Shown: positions 1 to 7,496, counted from the stretch's first letter. The stretch is DNA of 11,150 bases from Isotricha intestinalis (GCA_023807065.1 JAJJLU010004622.1:1-11150), one strand, 5' to 3'. A program made the numbers and translations. Notes: generated from the sequence alone by a model not told the origin.

Positions 1-3000
1 ATTGCTCATGCCGCAGAAAAGCCTATCGTGGTCTATTCTTTGGGCCAGTATGGGGTAGGAGAGCGTGGCGAGGAGCTGAGAACATTAGCCCATCAGGTCA
101 AGGAAGGGGGCAGCAATGATGCCATCACCGAGGCCGTGAACCAACTATCCGATCTCTTTGGGAAGATTCCAGAGGCAGAGCGTGAAAGGATGGTGCTTGT
201 CCCCATGCCAGGAAAGACAGGCATACCCGGCTATACGGATGATATCGCCTACGACCTTGGTGACTATATGGAGATAGACAGCAACAGCAGCCTGATCAGT
301 TCTCCCCATCCCTCGCTTTACGAGCTGAAGAAGGAGAACGGCAACGACAACCTGCCGAAGATCGACTTCACTTTCAATGATGAGTTGTCGGAGGGGACGA
401 TTGTCGTCTTGGTGGATAATGTGCTCGACACAGGTCATACCCTCTCGCAGGCTGCACAGGCCAACTTCGGCAAGGGCGTGGAAGTCCGTGCTGTGGTGTT
501 GGCCCATACCGACAACTATCTACAGTATCATCCTGAGCTGGAGGTGAAGATGCCGCTTGCCCAGGAGATAGAGAAGAAGCCGGTGGTTTCACAACCTGTT
601 CGCATTGCTGCCCAAGTGGTCAAGCAGGAGCAGAAGGTGGAAATGCCGTCTTTAGGGCTGCGTGACGCCCTGATTGAGCGTATGCGTGGTGCGGGCATCG
701 ACGTGAATCTCGATGCTGCCGAAGGTGAGCGCGTCCTTGAGAAGTATAAGGATCAGGCCAACGAGAGCAGAAAACCCATCCTGTTCCGTGACAAGGATGG
801 TCAGGTCTATGGCTTCGTGCATGAGGGTAAGGTCTATCTTGACCCCAATGTGGCCACGGTAGAGACGCCCATCCACGAATATACCCATTTGTGGGCCGAA
901 GTCCTGCGCCAGCAGAATCCGAAAGAGTGGGAAAAGGTCGTCCAGATGATGAAGAACACGCCGGAGGTGTGGGATGATGTCAAGAGCCAATACCCCAATC
1001 TGCATACGGATGATGAAATCGCTTCGGAGGCCTTGGCTCAGTATAGTGGCCAGCGTGGCACTCAGCGTCTGCAGGAGTTCGTGGCTGACAAGGAGAATGC
1101 CGCTGGCATCTTCGATAAGGTCTCTGCAGTACTGAGCAAGTTCTGGAATGCCGTTGCCGACTTCCTGCATATCGAGTACACCAATAAGGAAGAGGTGGCC
1201 GACCGCGTGCTCTATGACCTCTTGAACGGCGTGAATCCACTAAAACTTGGCCCGAAGGTTCAGGGGCTGGAGGATTATACGCAGTATGAGGTCAAGCAGA
1301 TGGTCGAGGACTATGTGAATGAGAAACTGGCAGAAGACTTCCCTGGTGAAGACATCTATGTGAAGCAGGTGACCATCATCGGCAGCCGGTCCAGAGGTGA
1401 AGCCAAGGAAGGCAGTGACCTCGATATCTTGCTTGAATATGGTGGTGAGGGTGTGAAGGAAGATGCTCTTTTCAATGTCCTCAATGAGAACCGTCTGGAG
1501 ATAAACGGCATCCCTGTGGATATCAACCCCATCAATCCGTATTATTCCATGAATACGGCTGAGTGGTTGGCTCGTGATGTCAAGTGGCGTGAAGAGGATA
1601 GTCAGAAAAGCCAGCTCACCAGGCAGCATGATGACGTGGTGCAGCAGTATAAAGACGCAGAACTAACCAATACGCCAGTCTTCTTGCTGAAGGAGGCAGA
1701 ACTCCTGCGTAAGGATACTGGAGAGATAGAAAAGTACAGTGCCGTGACCGTCGATCCCCCGTATATCATGCTCTATGAGGGCATGGATGCAGCTGCGAAA
1801 AGTGAAGGAGCCATGATGCTCACGGACTTCTCTCCAGAGGTACAGAAACAAGTACTGAAGGAACTGTCGGACGGGCTGAAAAGCTCTCAAGAGAAATCAG
1901 CAATGGAACATATATGCAGTTTGGCCAATGATGCAAAGCTGGATTATCTCCCACTGGCTCTGCGTGTACCTGTAGTGGTTCCTAAGTTCTTTGATGGATC
2001 GGAAACAAAGGACATGGTGCTTAGTCATGCTATGGCCATTGGTGATGACATCGAGGTGTTCGAGAATCGCGAGGATGCCTACGACCACCGTAATCAACTC
2101 TATCTGAAAGAGCTGCCGGAGGAAGCCCGTCAACAGGTAATCAGTCTGATGGATGAAGTGCTGACCTCAGAGGACCAGCAGATAACTGTGCAGGTGGACA
2201 CTGTGAAAGTGCCAGAATATGCTCTTTCTGCTATCATCAATGGCGACTTCGGCAATCTCGATGCAGAGGAAACAGAGGATGTTCAGGCGTTTATGGATAA
2301 ATATCCTGGTCATATCTTCAGTCCTCGTGATGAAAGCCCCAGCTTTTATCAAACCCCAGCCTTTGGCAAGCCAACAGACTGTGTGAAAATGGATATTGTC
2401 CGACTGGCTACCATCAAACAGCTCAGGGAAGAAAAAGCCAGCATCGTTACAGAGGATAAGAAAGAGAAAAAGGCTGCGATTAAGCAAGAGCAGAGCGATG
2501 CTCGCATCAGCTCTGCCGAGCGTGAGCAGGCTCGACCGAAGGTCAAGGAGGAGCAAAAGGCCCTTGATGAAAACCTGAAGAAGGAGAAAGAGCAGAAGGC
2601 AGAAGACCAGAAAGCCCTCGATGAGATCAAGAAGAAAGAGGACGAGAAACGTGACCGTGAGGCTAAGGAGTCTGCAGGCAAGGACGTCGCTGCAGCAGTA
2701 GTGACAGCCGGTTTGATTGTCGGTGCCTTGGAGATGGCGAAAACCAACAAAGGCGTTTGGATGAACAAATGTTGCAACCTGAGTGATGATGTGGTGACTG
2801 CCTCTCGTCTGTCCCGTCCTTACGAGGCTCTGACTATGGTGCTCCAGAACGATACGAAGGGTGAGTGCCCCAAGGTGGTGGCTCTAAACCGCGAGGCCCA
2901 GGCCTATCATCAGGTTCAGGAACTGAAGGAGAAGCATCCTGATGCGATGATCCTGATGCGCAACGGCGACTTCTACGAGGCCTTTGGCGAGGATGCCGAA

Positions 3001-4284
3001 AAGGCATCGCGTATCCTTGGAATCGCCCAGTCAAAGCAGTCCGCGGGAAGAAAGAAGTTTGACTATACCTCTTTCCCCCACCATGCGTTGGATATATATC
3101 TGCCGAAACTGGTAAGGGCTGGATTGCGCATTGCCATCTGTGATGCGCTCGTTGAGCCGAAACAGAATGAGAAGGAAGCGAAACCCATCTACGACCAAGT
3201 GGATGAATTGGTGACTGCCCTCAAGAAGAGTGATGACCGTATACAGGTGAACCCGCTGTTGCTGACGGATTATGACAGCAATGACGATGGTCTGCTTATC
3301 AACAACTCGCGCAAGGCTGCTGTTGGGGAAGAGAAGGAAACGGCCATCGAGCGGGCCAACGACATCTATCGTGCCGCCATAGCCTATACTGGTGCGCCCC
3401 AGCGTTTGAACCGTCAGAACCAGCCGGATATGACACCTGCAGAAGCCCATCGGTATGACCGCTTAGTCCAGGAACTGGCGGCGGGGGTCATCATGGCCCG
3501 TCAGAATCTGCCTGCCCAACTGTCGAGTGACAGCCTGTCGATGATTCCCGACTGGCAGCAGCAGTTGCAGGAGAATCCGCAGTTGATGGAGCACCTGGAG
3601 CATGACTTGAACGATGCCATCCGGGTGTTGGGTAAGATCATGAAGGGTGAGGACATCGACTATGCGGCGATGCGTGGCGAAGAGCCACAGACTGTCGCCC
3701 AGGGAGCCGTTGCCGAGGAGGTGAGCCGTTCGGTTTCCTTCGAGCAGGTATCTATGACCCGTGACGATCGCGACCGTTATGTGCTCTATGTGAAACCCGC
3801 TGATGAGAAAGCCTTCACCATCTATCCAGAGCGCGAGGATATAGACCGTTTCTTCCAGTCGTTCCGCACGCCGGAGTTTGACACGGTGCGCAGTGAGCTG
3901 GCGCAGAAATACTACCAGATGGTTGTCAACCACCCTGAGAGCAAGGCCGACGTGCTGATGCCCAAAGTTCCTGAAGGGGCTGACCTCTCGCGTATCTCGA
4001 AGGTGAACATCACCAAGGACAGATACCATGAGGGAGCGACGATTATGTTTGCCACCATCGATGGCGAACGTCAGAAACCCGTCGAACTCAGCAAGTCGCA
4101 GATTCAGCGGTTCTGGCTCTCTGAAGACCGTGAGGCATTCAAGGTGGCGCTTGCTGCCCAGTTATTTCAGAACAAGCTTTGTGTAAACCAGTCGCAACAG
4201 CAGACTGAGCCGGTAGCAGAAGCGAAGGACGGAGCAAAGATTGCCGAGTCGGAGCCTGAGCCGAAACGCACAATGCATCTTTAG
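1..4284 (+). CDS. Large multidomain polyvalent protein (PRTase, zincin, NTase, MutS-I, degenerate ArdC-like zincin), 5' truncated
   Basis: The frame is open at base 1, so the true start lies upstream; the GTG at 28 is only the first possible start inside the window. Counting residues from base 1: a phosphoribosyltransferase-like domain with the PRPP-loop motif VLVDNVLDTGHT at 136-147; a gluzincin-like domain with HEYTH at 292-296 followed by DEIASEALAQYSG near 337-349; a minimal nucleotidyltransferase with GSRSRG then SDLD at 461-475 and a third acid in PVDIN at 507; a small domain with INGD and PAFG motifs at about 735-800 (resembling a DUF seen in Bacteroidetes elements, recalled as DUF6926, unsure); a K/E/D/R/Q-rich coiled coil at 801-897; a short Ala/Val/Gly hydrophobic stretch at 896-914; a MutS domain I at about 965-1054 with GDFYEAF and HHALDIYLPKLV; an ArdC-like zincin domain at 1114-1220 whose HExxH is replaced by RAAIA; and an unassigned C-terminal domain at 1241-1390. 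Polyvalent proteins of phages and conjugative elements combine such domains and are thought to enter the recipient and counter its defences; that role is inferred here. A peptidoglycan hydrolase gene follows 14 bp downstream, probably in the same operon. Confidence 0.85.
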   Translation: MAHAAEKPIVVYSLGQYGVGERGEELRTLAHQVKEGGSNDAITEAVNQLSDLFGKIPEAERERMVLVPMPGKTGIPGYTDDIAYDLGDYMEIDSNSSLISSPHPSLYELKKENGNDNLPKIDFTFNDELSEGTIVVLVDNVLDTGHTLSQAAQANFGKGVEVRAVVLAHTDNYLQYHPELEVKMPLAQEIEKKPVVSQPVRIAAQVVKQEQKVEMPSLGLRDALIERMRGAGIDVNLDAAEGERVLEKYKDQANESRKPILFRDKDGQVYGFVHEGKVYLDPNVATVETPIHEYTHLWAEVLRQQNPKEWEKVVQMMKNTPEVWDDVKSQYPNLHTDDEIASEALAQYSGQRGTQRLQEFVADKENAAGIFDKVSAVLSKFWNAVADFLHIEYTNKEEVADRVLYDLLNGVNPLKLGPKVQGLEDYTQYEVKQMVEDYVNEKLAEDFPGEDIYVKQVTIIGSRSRGEAKEGSDLDILLEYGGEGVKEDALFNVLNENRLEINGIPVDINPINPYYSMNTAEWLARDVKWREEDSQKSQLTRQHDDVVQQYKDAELTNTPVFLLKEAELLRKDTGEIEKYSAVTVDPPYIMLYEGMDAAAKSEGAMMLTDFSPEVQKQVLKELSDGLKSSQEKSAMEHICSLANDAKLDYLPLALRVPVVVPKFFDGSETKDMVLSHAMAIGDDIEVFENREDAYDHRNQLYLKELPEEARQQVISLMDEVLTSEDQQITVQVDTVKVPEYALSAIINGDFGNLDAEETEDVQAFMDKYPGHIFSPRDESPSFYQTPAFGKPTDCVKMDIVRLATIKQLREEKASIVTEDKKEKKAAIKQEQSDARISSAEREQARPKVKEEQKALDENLKKEKEQKAEDQKALDEIKKKEDEKRDREAKESAGKDVAAAVVTAGLIVGALEMAKTNKGVWMNKCCNLSDDVVTASRLSRPYEALTMVLQNDTKGECPKVVALNREAQAYHQVQELKEKHPDAMILMRNGDFYEAFGEDAEKASRILGIAQSKQSAGRKKFDYTSFPHHALDIYLPKLVRAGLRIAICDALVEPKQNEKEAKPIYDQVDELVTALKKSDDRIQVNPLLLTDYDSNDDGLLINNSRKAAVGEEKETAIERANDIYRAAIAYTGAPQRLNRQNQPDMTPAEAHRYDRLVQELAAGVIMARQNLPAQLSSDSLSMIPDWQQQLQENPQLMEHLEHDLNDAIRVLGKIMKGEDIDYAAMRGEEPQTVAQGAVAEEVSRSVSFEQVSMTRDDRDRYVLYVKPADEKAFTIYPEREDIDRFFQSFRTPEFDTVRSELAQKYYQMVVNHPESKADVLMPKVPEGADLSRISKVNITKDRYHEGATIMFATIDGERQKPVELSKSQIQRFWLSEDREAFKVALAAQLFQNKLCVNQSQQQTEPVAEAKDGAKIAESEPEPKRTMHL

Positions 4285-4298
4285 ATAAGTGAATAGCA

Positions 4299-5762
4299 AT
4301 GGGAAAGTTGAATCAAGAAAAGGTCGCGTTCTTTGAGCGCTATGCACCTCTGGCTATGGCACAGCAGCAGAAATATGGTATTCCTGCCTCAGTGACGTTG
4401 GCACAGATGTATATCGAGTCGGCTGGAGGTAAGTCGAACCTGGCACAGACAGGCAACAACTACTTCGGCATCAAATGCAGCCAGCAGTGGCTCGCCGAGG
4501 GCAAGCCGTACAGTCTGCATCACGATGATAAGCCGAATGAGAAGTTCTGCAACTACGCCACCGTCGAGGAGAGCATCAACCATCATTCGCAGTTCCTGAT
4601 GGGCAACCGCTATGCAGCGTGTCGCCGGTGTGCGGATGATGACTATCGCGGATGGGCCAACGGCCTGCAGGCGGCTGGCTATGCCACCAATTGCAACTAT
4701 GCCAACATGCTGATAGCAGACATCGAGGCGTATGGACTGAGCAAATACGATCAACAGGCGAAGACCTTGCCACGGGTAGCAGAGCAGCAGACGATGACGC
4801 CATCGACGAGTCAAGGCTATTCCTTTCCTCTCGCAGGCGAAAATATGGTCATGTCCGATGGCTTCGGCCTTTCGCCTACCAGCTACAGGAGCCATGCACA
4901 TAACGGCATTGACCTACGGGCGAAGTATGAGGATGTGCTGGCCACGGAGAATCAGGGCCGTGTTGTAACCGTCGGAAGCGACAAGACCAGTGGCAACTAT
5001 GCTGTTGTGGAGTACGACCGTGCTGACGGAGCCAAATGGCGTGTGTCGTACTGTCATCTGGATAGAGTGGCCGTGAAACAGGGCGATGTAGTGAATGCCG
5101 GACAAAAGCTTGGTGTGTCTGGAAATACAGGCAACAGTACAGGCCCTCACCTGCATCTGACCGTGAAACATCAGGCTGCAGGAACCACAGAGATGAAGAC
5201 TGTTGACCCGCTGAACTATCTCGCAGAGATTGCCGTCCGTGGTAATCTGACTGCGACGGTACTGAAGAAAGGGACAAGCGTTGACCTGCTGGCCAGCCGG
5301 AAGAGTAGGGTAGATACAACCCCTACTCAGGCAGACCGACTGATGGCCCAGACACAGTTGACTCCCCAACAGCAGCAGAATGCCCAGGCTGGCGCACAGC
5401 TCACCCAACAGACGGGCAGCAATGACCCGAATACGCTGTTGGCCTATCTGATGGGCCAAAACCAGGCGAATGAGAATGCCTACCAGCAAGGCGGCGACCT
5501 CTTTACCAGCCTGATATCGGGTCTGTTCACCTCTGCCATTGGCATGGCTGTTTTGCTCGACCATACAGGCAATGACGAAACAACCAGTGAACAGGCGAAA
5601 GCCGTTCAGCAGCAGGAACAGACGGAACAGCAAAAGGCTGCCACCCTGATCAGACGTCAGCGCGAGTCCATCGACCCCGTTGTGGCGCGAGAGACAGCCA
5701 TGATGAATTTCGATGCGGAGTACCCGGAAGAACAGCGGAATACAGGCCAGCGTCTGGCTTAG
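4299..5762 (+). CDS. Bifunctional peptidoglycan hydrolase, GH73 glucosaminidase-M23 endopeptidase, no signal peptide
   Basis: This 487-residue protein should cleave both the glycan strands and the peptide bridges of peptidoglycan. Residues 10-150 form a GH73 (FlgJ-like) glucosaminidase domain: YGIPASVTLAQMYIES carries the likely catalytic Glu40, followed by NNYFGIKC and the HH-containing region. Residues 175-310 form an M23 (lysostaphin/LytM) metallopeptidase with an apparently complete set: HNGID (His201, Asp205), SYCHL (His253) and PHLHL (His284, His286). After this comes a Gln-rich linker, a hydrophobic segment at 401-420 that could span a membrane, and a Gln/Glu-rich tail. No N-terminal signal peptide is visible, although the substrate lies in the periplasm. 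The start is the ATG 14 bp after the upstream stop, so the two genes are probably co-transcribed. The likely job is opening the wall during DNA transfer or entry. A paralogue with reversed domain order lies at 7497-8516. Confidence 0.9.
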   Translation: MGKLNQEKVAFFERYAPLAMAQQQKYGIPASVTLAQMYIESAGGKSNLAQTGNNYFGIKCSQQWLAEGKPYSLHHDDKPNEKFCNYATVEESINHHSQFLMGNRYAACRRCADDDYRGWANGLQAAGYATNCNYANMLIADIEAYGLSKYDQQAKTLPRVAEQQTMTPSTSQGYSFPLAGENMVMSDGFGLSPTSYRSHAHNGIDLRAKYEDVLATENQGRVVTVGSDKTSGNYAVVEYDRADGAKWRVSYCHLDRVAVKQGDVVNAGQKLGVSGNTGNSTGPHLHLTVKHQAAGTTEMKTVDPLNYLAEIAVRGNLTATVLKKGTSVDLLASRKSRVDTTPTQADRLMAQTQLTPQQQQNAQAGAQLTQQTGSNDPNTLLAYLMGQNQANENAYQQGGDLFTSLISGLFTSAIGMAVLLDHTGNDETTSEQAKAVQQQEQTEQQKAATLIRRQRESIDPVVARETAMMNFDAEYPEEQRNTGQRLA

Positions 5763-5791
5763 ACAAATTGAGAATAGAAATATAAGTTTTA

Positions 5792-5799
5792 TAGTTTTA
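5792..5799 (+). promoter_or_regulatory. Weak candidate -7 box in the 51-bp spacer before the OB-fold gene
   Basis: The spacer 5763-5813 is very AT-rich and contains two TATAGTT copies. TAGTTTTA at 5792-5799 is a poor match to the Bacteroidetes -7 consensus TAnnTTTG, with a TTG 21 bp upstream at 5768-5770. This may give the OB-fold gene extra expression, or the spacer may only be an AT-rich leader inside an operon. Confidence 0.22.
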
Positions 5800-5813
5800 A
5801 AGTATTTATAGTT

Positions 5814-6416
5814 ATGATTAAGATTGAAGAATTGAAAGTCTGCGCTACCATCAATCGCGCAGCAAGTGTGAAGAAGGACAAGAAGGGCGCAAGCTATCTT
5901 TCTTGTGGTGTTGTACTGCCTATCACTGGCAAGAATGGTGAGACGAAAGAGCTTTTCATCAATGTGATGATGGCTCCAAGCAAGGGAAACGTGTCAGAAC
6001 TGACCGTTGGCCGTCGTGTGAACCTCGCCGGTGAGATGAGCATCCAGAAGCATAACGGTAAGACGTGCTGCTATCTGCGTCCTGAGAGTGTTGAACTGAC
6101 CAACGATGGCATTGATGCTATCGAGGGTGTCCTCTCTTTCCGTGGCAAACTCGGCAAGAAGGATGTAGAGCTGAAGGAGGACAAGAATGGTAAGATCTTC
6201 CTTGTCTTTAGTGCCTTCTCCGTCGATAAGACCAAGGATGTGGCAGAGTTCTCTTGGGTCAATTTCCTCTATTTCGACCCGCAGGACGAGGATTTCCTGA
6301 AGCCCGGCACCTATATCGATGCGAAGGGTTCTGTGCAGTTCGGTGTCTATAACGATGCCATTACGTTGGACTGCATCGTCAGCGAGGTCAAGCCCTGGGT
6401 ACTGGAGAAGAAGTGA
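5814..6416 (+). CDS. Probable tandem OB-fold, SSB-like protein
   Basis: A 200-residue protein with no signal peptide or membrane span. The first half has strand-rich segments arranged like an OB fold: ELFINVMMAP, then LTVGRRVNLAGEMSIQKHNGKTCCYLRP at about residues 42-86, which mirrors the SSB pattern of a substitution-tolerant strand, 'GxxVxxxGxl' and 'GK'. The second half repeats this layout (FSWVNFLYFDP, then LKPGTYIDAKGSVQFGVYND, about 142-185). I infer a single-stranded nucleic acid-binding protein made of two OB folds, suitable for protecting transferred DNA; the acidic tail of classical bacterial SSB is missing. The ATG follows an AT-rich leader without a Shine-Dalgarno site. A strong hairpin begins 12 bp after the stop. 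The fold is inferred from pattern, not from a recognised family name. Confidence 0.7.
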   Translation: MIKIEELKVCATINRAASVKKDKKGASYLSCGVVLPITGKNGETKELFINVMMAPSKGNVSELTVGRRVNLAGEMSIQKHNGKTCCYLRPESVELTNDGIDAIEGVLSFRGKLGKKDVELKEDKNGKIFLVFSAFSVDKTKDVAEFSWVNFLYFDPQDEDFLKPGTYIDAKGSVQFGVYNDAITLDCIVSEVKPWVLEKK

Positions 6417-6427
6417 CCCACCTAAAA

Positions 6428-6462
6428 AGAGCCGTGCGACCTATCTCAGGCAGCACGGCTCT
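6428..6462 (-). terminator. Rho-independent terminator for the DUF4099-like gene
   Basis: A perfect 10-bp inverted repeat, AGAGCCGTGC (6428-6437) and GCACGGCTCT (6453-6462), encloses a 15-nt loop. Both flanks are A-rich on the plus strand, so only the minus-strand transcript has a U-run (UUUUU ending the stem and continuing to 6424) after the hairpin. It sits 50 bp downstream of the DUF4099-like stop. The hairpin may also slow plus-strand transcripts leaving the OB-fold gene, but without a U-tract. Confidence 0.75.
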
Positions 6463-6511
6463 AAAAAAATGGATTTTAAAATGACCAAAGTTCTATCGAA
6501 AAAGGGAATAA

Positions 6512-7276
6512 TTATACTTTCAGTTGGCTCAACTGAGCCTTGGCAGCATTCATCGACTGTGTACGCTTCTGCTCGTCCAGGATCTCTTCGGTGTAGTCAT
6601 CTTCAGAGATATAGTTGAGCGTGTTGTCGTCACCGCATACCCAGCAACCGAAGAGCCCAAAGTTATATCGTGGCAGACTATCTACCTTGGCATCCTCACG
6701 CCATGCGATACTGTCGCCATCAGAGATACGGATGCCGGTAAGCTCGTTTAGGTCGATGCCTGCACTGATGTTCTGGTGGTGGATTTCCATCTCCACGATG
6801 CCGCCGTCCTCCAACAGGGCCTTGTCAGCGTCGGACAGGAAAAGGGTGCGTGTCAGGATGGAAATGTTCTGGTTGATAATCTCCACGGGAACGGCCATCA
6901 CCTGATTGATTACCTCATCGAACTGCACAAAACAGCGTCCTTCCTTTTCCAGGTCTGCCTTAACGACGCGACCCGCTTTCAGCTGTTCCTGCTGGTCGAT
7001 GCTAAACTCCTCCAGATCTTCGTCCACCCATTTGGGAATGAAGTACACATCTACTGAGCCGTCATCCAGACGGATGAGTGAGATACGGGCGTATGACAGA
7101 ATCGTCTCGCTGTCGATGTTCTCAGTAACTATAGGTAACACGGGCGTGGTACGCGATGAAAGCAGACGGTGTATTACGTTCTGTGGAAGGTCCTCAATCA
7201 TTTCCTGAGTGAGACCAAACTTCGCAAGGATTCCGTATGGAATTTCCTCTTGTTTGAAATGTTCTTTGTTTGCCAT
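6512..7276 (-). CDS. DUF4099-like mobile-element protein
   Basis: A 254-residue, acidic, probably cytosolic protein. Residues 8-50 (IPYGILAKFGLTQEMIEDLPQ followed by RLLSSRTTPVLPI) match the pattern I associate with DUF4099, a domain common in Bacteroidetes conjugative elements and often joined to DUF3945. Residues 55-200 are strand-rich (ARISLIRLDDGSVDVYFIP, CFVQFDEVINQVMAVPV) and may be the DUF3945-like or second DUF4099 part; a Cys pair (GCWVCGDD) lies at about 210-216. No catalytic motif is visible and the molecular role is unknown. It has its own promoter (7306-7313) and terminator (6428-6462), so it appears monocistronic. It is divergent from the secreted hydrolase gene. Confidence 0.8.
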   Translation of the reverse strand: MANKEHFKQEEIPYGILAKFGLTQEMIEDLPQNVIHRLLSSRTTPVLPIVTENIDSETILSYARISLIRLDDGSVDVYFIPKWVDEDLEEFSIDQQEQLKAGRVVKADLEKEGRCFVQFDEVINQVMAVPVEIINQNISILTRTLFLSDADKALLEDGGIVEMEIHHQNISAGIDLNELTGIRISDGDSIAWREDAKVDSLPRYNFGLFGCWVCGDDNTLNYISEDDYTEEILDEQKRTQSMNAAKAQLSQLKV

Positions 7277-7305
7277 TTGTCTATTCAGTTTTTGTAAATG
7301 TGCTG

Positions 7306-7313
7306 CAAAGGTA
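7306..7313 (-). promoter_or_regulatory. Bacteroidetes -7 box for the DUF4099-like gene
   Basis: On the minus strand TACCTTTG, followed by CA, matches the -7 consensus TAnnTTTG exactly. It lies 29 bp before the ATG, giving a short leader. No TTTG -33 element is seen at the expected spacing. Confidence 0.6.
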
Positions 7314-7357
7314 TGGCTTTATGGTGAGACGGGCAGGCAGATGAAGTTTTCGTTCGT

Positions 7358-7401
7358 GAATTAACACTTCACTATAGAATGACATCGTGAGTTGTTAATT
7401 C
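7358..7401. repeat. Imperfect 15-bp inverted repeat in the divergent spacer
   Basis: The arms are GAATTAACACTTCAC (7358-7372) and GTGAGTTGTTAATTC (7387-7401). They match at 13 of 15 positions, with a perfect 9-bp outer core (GAATTAACA / TGTTAATTC), and are separated by 14 nt. The repeat lies between the two divergent promoters, so it is a candidate binding site for a dimeric regulator or other dyad-recognising protein. Confidence 0.6.
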
Positions 7402-7422
7402 AGGGAACAAAATTTATATTGG

Positions 7423-7437
7423 CATCGGGTTCCGATG
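7423..7437. promoter_or_regulatory. Perfect 6-3-6 palindrome just upstream of the hydrolase -7 box
   Basis: CATCGG-GTT-CCGATG is a perfect dyad starting 23 bp before the -7 box of the M23-GH73 gene. It lies between a TTG at 7419-7421 and that box. This is where an operator would block RNA polymerase; function is inferred. Confidence 0.5.
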
Positions 7438-7445
7438 AAAATGTG

Positions 7446-7453
7446 TTCCTTTG
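7446..7453 (+). promoter_or_regulatory. -7 box for the secreted M23-GH73 gene
   Basis: TTCCTTTG followed by CA differs from TAnnTTTG at one position and resembles the other -7 boxes in the window, which share CTTTGCA. It lies 43 bp before the ATG and is followed by a strongly AT-rich leader (7461-7496), typical of Bacteroidetes genes that lack a Shine-Dalgarno site. A TTG at 7419-7421 is 24 bp upstream, longer than the usual -33 spacing. Confidence 0.55.
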
Positions 7454-7496
7454 CACTCGTAATATTTTATTCATTTTATACAATTAAAATTATCCA

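Noticed and set aside
1640..2400. Stretch of the large gene with somewhat more A/T-ending codons than its flanks, possibly an inserted module
   Set aside because: The difference is slight by eye and was not counted; no repeat or frame disruption marks borders.
2349..2777. Minus-strand frame rich in Ser, Phe and Ala
   Set aside because: It is the antisense of the charged coiled-coil part of the large plus-strand gene, with no independent signal.
6428..6470. Terminator for the plus-strand OB-fold gene
   Set aside because: The hairpin is followed by A residues, not T residues, on the plus strand; the U-run is on the minus-strand transcript.
6319..6618. Plus-strand 99-residue frame spanning the end of the OB-fold gene and the terminator
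   Set aside because: It covers two real genes and a hairpin, has biased shadow-like composition, and shows no start signal.
7358..7401. Transposon end or attachment site
   Set aside because: The dyad is short and internal, with no target-site duplication, recombinase gene or second copy in the window; a regulatory site is simpler.
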